From positions 1 through 49,020 of the forward strand of contig NZ_BCVJ01000008.1 of the NCBI RefSeq assembly GCF_001591685.1: DNA of 49,020 nt, given 5' to 3'. Shown in pieces: positions 7,780-15,085 of the stretch (positions are counted from its first letter, which is position 1; every line of letters starts with the position of its first letter). Under the pieces are notes generated by a model. The model did not search any database. It was not told where the DNA came from and saw only the letters and a list, made by a program, of their open reading frames with translations. Both the position numbers and the translations under genes were made by a program. This DNA is from Ligilactobacillus murinus DSM 20452 = NBRC 14221 (GTDB taxonomy: Bacteria; Bacillota; Bacilli; Lactobacillales; Lactobacillaceae).

Positions 7780-8014
7780 CAAAAAAAGTCGCCCCTTTAA
7801 CTAAAAAAGGGACGACTTAAATAAACCGTGGTACCACCCAGCTTAAGTGAGTAATAAAACTCACTTCACTTTCACCGGTGTGATAACGGTCCGGTCTGCC
7901 GTTCAGAATCACGTCGTCTATATTTGGTACCTACCACCCTGACTGGCTCGCATCGACCGCCAGCTTTCTGACTCCCAGATGATAGGACTACTTCTACGAC
8001 TTCTGTTGCTATTC
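7780..8014 (-). promoter_or_regulatory. T-box tRNA-sensing leader
   Basis: Read on the minus strand, stem I has the base helix CAGAA/TTCTG plus GTCGT/ACGAC and a 9-pair helix CCTATCATC/GGTGGTAGG, with the AGTAG motif of the specifier loop between them. The conserved T-box GGGTGGTACCACGG lies at about 7838-7825. A terminator follows directly: AAGTCG-CCCTTT pairs with AAAGGGG-CGACTT and ends in a seven-T run (about 7818-7781). The 3' side of the specifier loop reads TACCAAATATAG. TAC or TAT (Tyr) would fit the known link of NhaC-type genes to tyrosine, but ACC (Thr) or AAT (Asn) cannot be excluded by eye. Confidence 0.93.
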
Positions 8015-8043
8015 ATAATACAAACATATTAGAGCAATGTCAA
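8015..8043 (-). promoter_or_regulatory. Promoter of the T-box leader
   Basis: Minus strand: a perfect TTGACA (8043-8038), a 17-base spacer and TATTAT (8020-8015). Transcription would begin about 8008, just before stem I. It lies only 8 bases beyond the YitT stop codon. Confidence 0.8.
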
Positions 8044-8050
8044 CTAATTT

Positions 8051-8893
8051 TTATAATAATTTAATTAAGTTGTTGCCATAGGCGCTTCTGACCTCGTCTA
8101 AGACCACAAAGGCATTAGAATCGATCTGCGCGATCTTATCCATGACTTTGACTTGCAATTTAGCTTGGCAAACACAATAGATGATCTTTTTTGGTTGCCC
8201 ACTGACATAGCCATGACCATCCAATAACGTGATCCCTGTTTGGTTAAGCGTTGACAACGCCTGCGCGATCATTTCGCTTTTGTCTGAAATGATCGTAAAA
8301 GCCCGTTTTGCAATAAATGCTTCTAACATTTTATTTAAAACTACTGCTGAAATGTATAATTCAATGATCGTCAGGAGCATATTTTCAAAACCGATCAAGA
8401 CAAATGAGGGGACGGCTACCATCAGATCAAAGCCTAGCATTGCTGAACCTGTCTTGATCCCAAAGTATTTATTCATGATCTTAGCCAAGATCGTACTGCC
8501 CGCCGTGGTCCCTTCACCTTTCATGATAATGCCCATTGCGATCCCCATCAAAACACCACCAATGATCGCAGCTACGAGTGGATCATTAAGTTTGAACTGG
8601 ATCTGACTGGTGAGTTTGAGCCAAAAAGAGATACTAGCGATCGCCACGATCGTGTATAGCACCGTCTGTTTACTCAACATCTTCCAGCCCACAAATAATA
8701 AGATCCCATTTAAGATCAGGTTCGTCAGTGCTGGAGGAAAACCGATCCAGTAATAAAAGATCGTCATCAAGCCCGTCACACCACCTTCACCTAACTTGCT
8801 CGGGATCAAAAAAGAATTGATCGCTAACGCATAGATGAGCGCACCAATAAAATTTAAAGCAATATTTTTTATAATAGTTCTATTTATCTTCAA
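8051..8893 (-). CDS. YitT family membrane protein
   Basis: A 280-residue protein with a YitT membrane domain (five or six segments, residues 1-190; motifs LIYALAINSFLIPSKLGEGGVTG and MGIIMKGEGTTAGSTILA) and a C-terminal DUF2179 domain (about 195-275). Molecular function is unknown. The start is a TTG at 8893, with AGGGTGG about 6 bases upstream. It overlaps the end of the XRE regulator gene by 14 bases, so the two are translationally coupled, and the regulator may control this operon. Confidence 0.88.
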   Translation of the reverse strand: MKINRTIIKNIALNFIGALIYALAINSFLIPSKLGEGGVTGLMTIFYYWIGFPPALTNLILNGILLFVGWKMLSKQTVLYTIVAIASISFWLKLTSQIQFKLNDPLVAAIIGGVLMGIAMGIIMKGEGTTAGSTILAKIMNKYFGIKTGSAMLGFDLMVAVPSFVLIGFENMLLTIIELYISAVVLNKMLEAFIAKRAFTIISDKSEMIAQALSTLNQTGITLLDGHGYVSGQPKKIIYCVCQAKLQVKVMDKIAQIDSNAFVVLDEVRSAYGNNLIKLL

Positions 8894-9308
8894 TGTGGTC
8901 CCACCCTAGATCTAAGCTGATCTCTTCAGTCGTTTGCTTTGTCGCAGTTGGCTGATTCAAATAACCTTTGATCAAGGCATAGATCTCACCACGTGTCTTA
9001 GCTGTCAGCTTTTGTTGTTGAAATGATAATTGCGCATTGGAAGCAAATAACTCATTAAGATCATAATTGTCAAAAGAACGCCCACTTAAATAATCTAGTG
9101 ATACCTGAAAATATTGTGCTAACTGCAAAACTTCTAGATAGGATGGTGTGGTCGTGCCTCGCTCCCATTTTCCGATCTGTGAGATCGTTTTGTTGCGTTT
9201 GCTATATGAGACCTCCATTTGGTTTAACGCTTGGGCTAATTCGCTTAACGATAGCCCTGCCCCTAGTCTTAAGGCCCGTAGTCTTTCTGGAAACATCTGA
9301 TCACCCAC
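8880..9308 (-). CDS. XRE-family transcriptional regulator
   Basis: A 142-residue protein with an N-terminal HTH_3 domain (residues about 5-70: RLRALRLGAGLSLSELAQAL, ISQIGKWERGTTTPSY, LAQYFQVSLDYLSGR) and an alpha-helical C-terminus of unknown role. The insertion YSKRNKT between helices is slightly longer than usual. The start is either GTG 9308 or the in-frame ATG at 9296, neither with a strong ribosome site. It overlaps the YitT gene and is divergent from the amino acid importer at 9497, so it could regulate either. Confidence 0.85.
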   Translation of the reverse strand: MGDQMFPERLRALRLGAGLSLSELAQALNQMEVSYSKRNKTISQIGKWERGTTTPSYLEVLQLAQYFQVSLDYLSGRSFDNYDLNELFASNAQLSFQQQKLTAKTRGEIYALIKGYLNQPTATKQTTEEISLDLGWDHIEDK

Positions 9309-9415
9309 TTTTGTTTAGTTACCTTAATTTTAACATTAATTTGAGCTTATCGGGGTGGATCTATAGCTATCTTTTTATCAAAAATAACTTATTTTAGGTA
9401 ATTAAGCTTTTACTA

Positions 9416-9452
9416 TTGCTTATTTAGTTTAAACCACGTACAATTAAGTGGT
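9416..9452 (+). promoter_or_regulatory. Promoter and inverted repeat before the amino acid importer
   Basis: TTGCTT (9416-9421) and TACAAT (9439-9444) are 17 bases apart. ACCAC (9433-9437) and GTGGT (9448-9452) form an inverted repeat around the -10, a sensible place for a repressor; the divergent XRE protein is one candidate. Binding is not shown. Confidence 0.5.
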
Positions 9453-9496
9453 CTTAACTTACTAAAAGTACATTAATTTTAAAGGTGGTGGATAAA

Positions 9497-10195
9497 ATGT
9501 GGCACACAGTTTGGTCATCATTGCCAGAACTGATCAGTGCGGGGATCAAATATACGATCCCGCTTGCGGTCATCTCGTTTGCCCTAGGGCTCGTGTTGGC
9601 TTTGATCACGGCTTTGATCCGTATTTCACAGACTAAAGGTCCATTTTTGATTATCAAAGCAATTTTTAGATTCTATGTGTGGCTTTTCCGGAGCACTCCT
9701 TTGATCGTTCAATTATTTATCGTCTATTTCGGACTTCCATATTTGACGATCAAGGGCGTCTTTCCTGACGGGATCAAGCTCGAACCATTTACAGCAGGTA
9801 TCATCGTCTTTACGTTAAATACTGGCGCTTATGCTTCCGAAACGATCCGAGCAGCCATCGAATCCATTCCTAAGGGGCAATGGGAGGCCGCTCAAGCGAT
9901 CGGAATGACACGCCTCCAGACACTCTTTAGGATCATCATTCCGCAAGCAGCGCGCGTCTCGTTACCGCCGCTGTCAAATAGTTTTATCGGCTTAGTCAAA
10001 GATACTTCACTTGCTTCGACGATCACGATCGTTGAAATGTTTGAAGTCAGTCAACAGATCGCAGCTGAAAATTATCAACCTTTAGTAATGTACTGTACGG
10101 TGGCCGCTCTATACGCGATTTTATGTACAATATTATCATTTGTTCAAAGTTGGCTTGAAAAGGTGACGACCCGTTACCTCAAGCCCCAAGTATAG
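9497..10195 (+). CDS. Polar amino acid ABC transporter permease
   Basis: HisM/GlnP-type inner membrane permease, about 232 residues with five membrane segments. The EAA loop that docks the ATPase reads EAAQAIGMTRLQTLFRIIIP. FRSTPLIVQLFIVYFGLP is typical of the family. The frame is open from GTG 9485, but the ATG at 9497 is 7 bases after AAAGGTGG and is the better start. It is the first gene of a permease-ATPase-binding protein operon. The substrate class is polar amino acids or cystine. Confidence 0.92.
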   Translation: MWHTVWSSLPELISAGIKYTIPLAVISFALGLVLALITALIRISQTKGPFLIIKAIFRFYVWLFRSTPLIVQLFIVYFGLPYLTIKGVFPDGIKLEPFTAGIIVFTLNTGAYASETIRAAIESIPKGQWEAAQAIGMTRLQTLFRIIIPQAARVSLPPLSNSFIGLVKDTSLASTITIVEMFEVSQQIAAENYQPLVMYCTVAALYAILCTILSFVQSWLEKVTTRYLKPQV

Positions 10196-10208
10196 GGAGG
10201 CATAATTT

Positions 10209-10955
10209 ATGTTGAGACTTAAAGATGTAACTAAAACTTTTGGCACACAAACGGTGCTCAAAAATATCACAACTGAATTTAACGACCACGAAACGACGGT
10301 CTTGGTGGGGCCCTCTGGCTCAGGTAAATCGACACTATTACGTTCATTGAACTTACTTGAACGACCTGAAAGCGGAACCTATGATTGTGATGGGATCGAG
10401 CTTGATTTTGCCAAAAAGATCACTAAAAAAGAGATCTTAGCCGTTCGCCAAAAAACGGAAATGGTCTTTCAAGACTATAACCTCTTTCCACATTTGACGG
10501 TCTTAAAAAACGTCATGGAAGGACCAGTCCACGTCTTAAAAGAAGATAAACAGACTGCTAAAAAACGCGCTTTAGAACTATTGGATAAAGTCGGGCTCAA
10601 ACAAAAAGCTACGGCCTATCCTAACCAACTATCCGGTGGTCAAGCCCAACGCGTTGCGATCGCACGTTCACTAGCGATGCGTCCGCGTTATATTCTCTTA
10701 GATGAGCCAACTAGTGCGCTTGACCCTGAATTAGAGCTCGAAGTTTTAAAAGTGCTCTTAGAATTAGCATCCGAAAAACAATCACTGATCATCGTGACCC
10801 ATAACCTAGAATTTGCGCGCCACGTTGCCGATAAGGTCCTCTTTATCGAAGACGGGCAGATCAATTTCTCAGGGTCAAAAGATGACTTTTTCAATTCAAA
10901 AGATCCACGGATCAAGGAATTCATCAGTGCTATGACATTAGATAACTTGAATTAA
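10209..10955 (+). CDS. Polar amino acid ABC transporter ATPase
   Basis: A 248-residue GlnQ/HisP-like ATPase. Walker A GPSGSGKST (about residues 35-43), Q-loop MVFQDYNLFPH, signature LSGGQAQRVAIARSL, Walker B YILLDEPTSALDPE and switch histidine IVTHN are all intact. It energises import through the permease encoded 13 bases upstream. GGGAGG precedes the ATG. Confidence 0.95.
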   Translation: MLRLKDVTKTFGTQTVLKNITTEFNDHETTVLVGPSGSGKSTLLRSLNLLERPESGTYDCDGIELDFAKKITKKEILAVRQKTEMVFQDYNLFPHLTVLKNVMEGPVHVLKEDKQTAKKRALELLDKVGLKQKATAYPNQLSGGQAQRVAIARSLAMRPRYILLDEPTSALDPELELEVLKVLLELASEKQSLIIVTHNLEFARHVADKVLFIEDGQINFSGSKDDFFNSKDPRIKEFISAMTLDNLN

Positions 10956-10970
10956 TGAAAGGACTTTATC

Positions 10971-11783
10971 ATGAAAAAAACATTTAAAAATATCTTAGCT
11001 GTCGCAGGTGTCCTAGGTTTGACTTTTGCCTTGAACGCCATAAAGCCCCAACATGTTTCAGCGGCTGAAAAGCTTCCGGCACAAACAACTAAAGAATTAA
11101 AGGAAAAAGGGACTTTGACCATTGGATTAGAAGGAACTTTTGCTCCCTATTCTTACCGTAAGGACGGAAAATTGACCGGCTTTGAAGTAGAATTAGGTAA
11201 ACAACTCGCCAAGGAAATGGGACTTAAAGCTAAATTTGTTCCTACTAAGTGGGATGGCTTGATCGCAGGTCTTGACACGGGTAAATATGATGTTGTTTTA
11301 AACAACGTAACGATCACCAAAGAACGGAAAGAAAAATACCTTTTTTCTAAGCCTTATATCTACTCACACTTTGCTTTGATCACCAAAAAAGGAACTGATC
11401 TGACTAAGTTAAAACAGATCAAGGGGCAAAAGATCGCAGCTGGGACTGGGACTGACAATGCGCTCATCGCTAAAAAATATAAAGCAACAGTCGTTCCATC
11501 TTCTGACTTTACAACTTCGCTTGACCTGATCAAACAAGATCGTGCAAAAGGTGCGATCAACTCAATGTCTGCTTGGTATGCCTACAAAAAAGACCACTCA
11601 ACTAAGGGTCTTAAAGCAACTGATGTTTCCAAAGAAGAAGATCCAGCCAAGATCGGCGCTTTGATGTCTAAAAAAGATAAAGCATTACAAAAGAGCGTTG
11701 ATAAGGCCTTAGATAAGCTCCGCAAAGATGGTAAATTAAAAGAGATCTCTAAAAAATATGTCGGTGGCGATATTACAAAATAA
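10971..11783 (+). CDS. Amino acid ABC transporter substrate-binding protein without lipobox
   Basis: Family 3 solute-binding protein of 270 residues. A signal peptide (1-31) ends in HVSA and is cut by signal peptidase I; the mature protein begins AEKLPAQ. The SBP_bac_3 core follows (GTLTIGLEGTFAPYSYR, GFEVELGKQLA, KFVPTKWDGLIAGLDTGKYDVVLNNVTITKERK). There is no Cys at all, so it is not a lipoprotein, unusual for a Gram-positive binding protein. The mature chain is very Lys-rich, which would let it bind the anionic wall, as described for the cystine-binding BspA of Limosilactobacillus fermentum. That makes cystine a reasonable guess for the substrate. Confidence 0.92.
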   Translation: MKKTFKNILAVAGVLGLTFALNAIKPQHVSAAEKLPAQTTKELKEKGTLTIGLEGTFAPYSYRKDGKLTGFEVELGKQLAKEMGLKAKFVPTKWDGLIAGLDTGKYDVVLNNVTITKERKEKYLFSKPYIYSHFALITKKGTDLTKLKQIKGQKIAAGTGTDNALIAKKYKATVVPSSDFTTSLDLIKQDRAKGAINSMSAWYAYKKDHSTKGLKATDVSKEEDPAKIGALMSKKDKALQKSVDKALDKLRKDGKLKEISKKYVGGDITK

Positions 11784-11794
11784 CTAATTTAGTA

Positions 11795-11830
11795 AAAGCC
11801 CTTGTCCGCGCTATGGACAAGGGCTTTTTC
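11795..11830 (+). terminator. Terminator of the amino acid importer operon
   Basis: AAAGCCCTTGTCC (11795-11807) and GGACAAGGGCTTT (11815-11827) form a perfect 13-pair stem with a 7-base loop, followed by a T run. Confidence 0.93.
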
Positions 11831-11834
11831 GTGA

Positions 11835-12008
11835 TTAGAAACGGCTCATTAAAAAAATTGGACCGCTCATATTTTTCAAAAGGTAGTTCACAATAATTAG
11901 AAAGAAAACGTTCTGAGGTACCGCTGTCATAGCACAAACAAAAAATCCCCAGCCATCGGAACCAGCGACAAACACGGGGAAATAGAGGATATATATTATA
12001 TAAACTAA
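11835..12008 (-). other. Open 57-codon hydrophobic fragment, origin unknown
   Basis: The stretch 11784-12186 has no full gene. Besides the terminators at both ends it holds one protein-like reading frame on the minus strand, open from a TAG at 12009-12011 to a TAA at 11835-11837. It has a membrane-like core (IIYILYFPVFVAG, then NVFFLIIVNYLLKNMSG) and a soluble-looking turn GSDGWG. There is no good start; the first ATG is at 11930. It could be the tail of a lost membrane protein gene, the end of an old mobile element, or chance. Confidence 0.25.
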
Positions 12009-12154
12009 CTATGCAACCTGTTAAGTTAATTTATTTATATTTAAATGATACTATGCTAATAATGAAAACGCAATATCAAAAATTCCCCTTAAAATATTTT
12101 TAACCATTATCGCGAAGTTTTTTGTTGAAGATAGCAATTTTTTTGGAAGAATAC

Positions 12155-12179
12155 AAAAAAGCCCCCAAAACTGGGAGCT
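12155..12179 (-). terminator. Terminator of polysaccharide cluster 1
   Basis: On the minus strand AGCTCCCA, loop, TGGGGGCT (with one mismatch) and TTTTTT follow the broken priming glycosyltransferase within 10 bases of its stop. Confidence 0.8.
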
Positions 12180-12186
12180 GATCATA

Positions 12187-12822
12187 TTAGTATGCACCAT
12201 TAGGATGTATAATCACTAAAAAGGTTAGAAAAATTATCTTAGCATCTAAAAACAAACTTCTATTTTGAATATACTTTAAATCCAATTCGACCATTTCTGC
12301 AAATCCAACATTATTACGCTCAGTTGCTTGCCACAAACCAGTACATCCTGGAACTACCCATAGTCGTTGCTTGTCGTATTCACTATACTCTTCGACCTCA
12401 CTTGGCAACGGTGGACGAGGACCAACCAAACTCATATCACCACGTAAAACGTTCAATAACTGTGGTAATTCATCTAAACTTGTTTTTCGTAAAAAACGCC
12501 CAACTGAAGTAACTCTAGGATCATTTTTCATTTTAAACATCGGACCAGTAACTTCATTTTTTTCTTTTAACTTTTCAAGTAATGTATCTGCATTCACGTA
12601 CATCGATCTAAATTTATATACCTTAAAACGTTTACCATTCTGGTCCACGATCACAAGCGTATATAAATAACGAAATGATCAAACTTGGAATAACAACTAC
12701 GATTAGGCCAATCAAGCTAAGAATAATATCAAAAATACGTTTAAAAACATATATGTATACTGATGCTCTATAGCCTCTTTATTGAGCACCAAATTTTTTT
12801 CTGTAGTAATGTGCCTTGTCAT
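12187..12822 (-). pseudogene. Broken priming sugar transferase (polyprenyl-phosphate glycosylphosphotransferase)
   Basis: The gene would load the first sugar phosphate onto undecaprenyl phosphate. The original start is probably the ATG at 12822, behind AGGATAGGTG; that frame gives MTRHITTEKNLVLNKEAIEH and ends early. A second frame holds the membrane helix YVFKRIFDIILSLIGLIVVV and reaches CDRGPEW before a stop. A third frame, from about 12654 to 12187, holds the intact catalytic region (VYKFRSMYV, PMFKMKNDPRVT, RKTSLDELPQLLNVLRGDMSLVGPRPP). Two frame changes are needed, and the stretch matching FYKQKRVGK of the intact paralogue at 32936-33589 is missing, so it looks decayed rather than a single sequencing error. 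Confidence 0.85.
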
Positions 12823-12861
12823 CGTCACCTATCCTCTTTCATTTACAAAATCAAGAATTTC

Positions 12862-13344
12862 TTATATATCCTTATCTAGTAACAATTCCAAACATATTGA
12901 TCTTGAAAAGCTATCAACTAATTCCTTATTTCTAATCAAATTACAAAGTTTATCTATACTGAAAAGACGATAATCTAAGATTTTTTCTGAATCTTGTAAT
13001 TCTATTTTGCTCAATTCATATTCAGGTACTTTAGCTAACATCATCCGCACATTAGATAGAATTAATCCAGAATCAATTTTTATTTCTCCCAAATCATGGA
13101 TGTCGCTAGTAACTATATTCATTTCCTCTCTAAGTTCTCTTATGGCTCCATGTTCAAAAGATTCATCATTTTCAATAAACCCTCTTGGAAATTCCCAATA
13201 CTCTTTTTGGTCCATTCTTTTTACCCTTATCAAAATAAACTTCTTTAACACTTGTGGAGCAATCACTACTCCGCCTGTTTTTTGTACAATTTTGAAAAAA
13301 TTTTCAGTCCCACTAATTTCAAAATAATTATTTTCCCACTTCAA
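12862..13344 (-). CDS. Nudix hydrolase
   Basis: A 160-residue Nudix protein. The Nudix box reads GFIENDESFEHGAIRELREEMNI: the metal-binding REUxEE core is complete, and the late Gly of the consensus is Asn. Upstream is the usual VIAPQVLKKFILIRVKR strand pair and the WEFPRG lead-in seen in ADP-ribose/nucleotide-sugar pyrophosphatases. The exact substrate is unknown. It follows the membrane protein gene at 13360-14034 by 15 bases and precedes the broken priming transferase. A Nudix gene is not a normal part of a Wzy-type capsule operon. Confidence 0.85.
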   Translation of the reverse strand: MKWENNYFEISGTENFFKIVQKTGGVVIAPQVLKKFILIRVKRMDQKEYWEFPRGFIENDESFEHGAIRELREEMNIVTSDIHDLGEIKIDSGLILSNVRMMLAKVPEYELSKIELQDSEKILDYRLFSIDKLCNLIRNKELVDSFSRSICLELLLDKDI

Positions 13345-13359
13345 AAAATCGCTACCTCA

Positions 13360-14034
13360 CTACTTTAGTTTAGAATTATAGTCGAAACTTAATATCCAAG
13401 TATTATATTTCTCTCCTTCAGCTACTTTCTTTTTTGCATAGTATTCGAAAATTATAATACTAACCAATAAGTATAATATAAACCACTGACAAACATAATT
13501 TTTAGTATATTCTATTCTATTCAATATCCCCATCAACGGCGTAGCTGTTAACACTATCATGCCTGTATATACCTTATCATCTGTTGATTTCCATAACCCA
13601 CTCATCCAATAACGACACCATCTAATGGGGTGCTTGGAAAAACTAGGTACATTCTGTGTATTTATCGTAGCTGTCATTATCGTCTTCATTTGATTTTTTA
13701 TGTCATCAACACTATCAAATTTAGATTCATTAGCAAAAATCCAGTTCAATGTATAGATACTTCCTAAGTATTGTGTATGCCAACTTCTAAGATCTGCCAA
13801 AAAGCACAAAACTATCCATCCAATAATAACTAGTCCACCATTAATAAAAATGAAAGTACTCTCTCCACCGAAAACCTGTTCTACTTTATCTTTATTAGTT
13901 AAGATAAAAGCCAGTAATACAACATAAAAAGTTATCCCTTGATCACGTTTTCTTCCCTGCTCTAATAAATGATCGTGACAATGATCATATACACTACGTA
14001 AATGTTCTAAAAATAAAATTTTTTCGTCTCTCAT
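13360..14034 (-). CDS. Unknown membrane protein paired with Nudix gene
   Basis: I do not recognise the family with confidence. The 224-residue chain has an N-terminal amphipathic helix (FLEHLRSVYDHCHDHLLEQGRKRDQG), two membrane segments (about 32-48 and 62-80), a cytoplasmic helical stretch with ADLRSWHTQYLGSIYTLNWI, then two more membrane segments (about 155-172 and 182-199) and a charged tail (YYAKKKVAEGEKYN). The 2TM-plus-helix arrangement recalls SLATT-type effectors, which are coupled to nucleotide-signal enzymes, but this is only a shape similarity. Expression is likely coupled to the Nudix gene 15 bases downstream. It carries no polysaccharide-enzyme motif. Confidence 0.6.
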   Translation of the reverse strand: MRDEKILFLEHLRSVYDHCHDHLLEQGRKRDQGITFYVVLLAFILTNKDKVEQVFGGESTFIFINGGLVIIGWIVLCFLADLRSWHTQYLGSIYTLNWIFANESKFDSVDDIKNQMKTIMTATINTQNVPSFSKHPIRWCRYWMSGLWKSTDDKVYTGMIVLTATPLMGILNRIEYTKNYVCQWFILYLLVSIIIFEYYAKKKVAEGEKYNTWILSFDYNSKLK

Positions 14035-14197
14035 ATATTTTTCAAGCCAAAACCCGTCTCATACTGGCCTTTACTCCCAAAACTTATTATTTTCTGCAAA
14101 AACACCTAAAAATGGGTATTCCAAACATTTAAGTACTTGTATACTTTAAAACCATATTGTAACTATCAAAAGTAAAATCTAGATTTTATTCTATAAA

Positions 14198-15013
14198 TTA
14201 CAGGTCTTGAAATATTTTTCTCGGTATATTTGCATTATTAACTTTCCTAGCAAAACTGTACTTTGTATTTATTAAATTTGATAATTCTCTTGCATCCTTT
14301 TCAGTAAAAACATAAGGTCTTCCTCTATCCCAATCAATATACCTGCAATTTCCATCCTTATTATCAATACTGTCTTCAAAATTACCTAATATAGTTTGAA
14401 TATATAATTCATCTGCTAAAAAAGAATACATAAATATACTATCATCAAACTCCAGTATATTTGCTATGTATTTCTTTTTTATAGAAAACCAATTGCTACC
14501 CTTCTTTATTTTATAATTACTATTCTTTAACCTATCAATTCTCAGTAATTTTTGTAAAAGTACCACAAGACTGAAGATTACACGTTTCAATTTAAAAGGA
14601 TCTTTCCTCAAATTTAAAAACCTTGTTGGATAATAATACCTTATCCTGTCACTAATTTGATTTTTGCTATTAAAAAAACCAATATACACTTCATTTTTAA
14701 AATAACTCTTAAAATAGTTAGCTGTCATAAGCGGAATATCACTTGAAGAAATCAGATGTATATAATCATATTTTTTTTTTGAAACTGCCTTTAACAACTT
14801 TTTTTCTATAATAATTTGCGTATCAGCACCCCAATTATTTTTTATTGGTTTTATAAAATGAAGTTTACTTTTATAACTAGTTAGTATAGGTTTTTTGAAA
14901 CGTTTATCCCAATGGATCCAAAAATCTATTTCCGCATCATCTAAGATTCGTATCGTTTCCTGTAAAACCTCAGCATTATTGCCATGTCCTTCAACTAAAA
15001 TAGCATGTCTCAT
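14198..15013 (-). CDS. GT14-type (Branch) N-acetylglucosaminyltransferase
   Basis: A 271-residue protein of the core-2/I-branching enzyme family (GT14). It has AILVEGHGN at the start, FWIHWDKR, a WGADTQI segment, YDYIHLISSSDIPL (the family's sugar-donor region), SNWFSIKKKYI and FLADELYIQTIL with the likely catalytic acid. In bacterial capsule loci such enzymes add beta-linked sugar branches. The frame is open from a TTG at 15034, but the ATG at 15013 is preceded by GGGAG and fits the family's N-terminus. It acts on the lipid-linked repeat unit at the inner membrane face. Confidence 0.82.
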   Translation of the reverse strand: MRHAILVEGHGNNAEVLQETIRILDDAEIDFWIHWDKRFKKPILTSYKSKLHFIKPIKNNWGADTQIIIEKKLLKAVSKKKYDYIHLISSSDIPLMTANYFKSYFKNEVYIGFFNSKNQISDRIRYYYPTRFLNLRKDPFKLKRVIFSLVVLLQKLLRIDRLKNSNYKIKKGSNWFSIKKKYIANILEFDDSIFMYSFLADELYIQTILGNFEDSIDNKDGNCRYIDWDRGRPYVFTEKDARELSNLINTKYSFARKVNNANIPRKIFQDL

Positions 15014-15085
15014 ATAGATTCTCCCATCTTGCAATCCTTTCTCTAGTCTTTACTAAATAATACTTACAATAGTAATAGTAGATTC

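Noticed and set aside
11944..11980. CCCC...GGGG hairpin on the plus strand in the gap before cluster 1
   Set aside because: The stem is only four or five pairs with a loop of over 20 bases and no T run, and it lies within the hydrophobic open frame; not a credible terminator or RNA.
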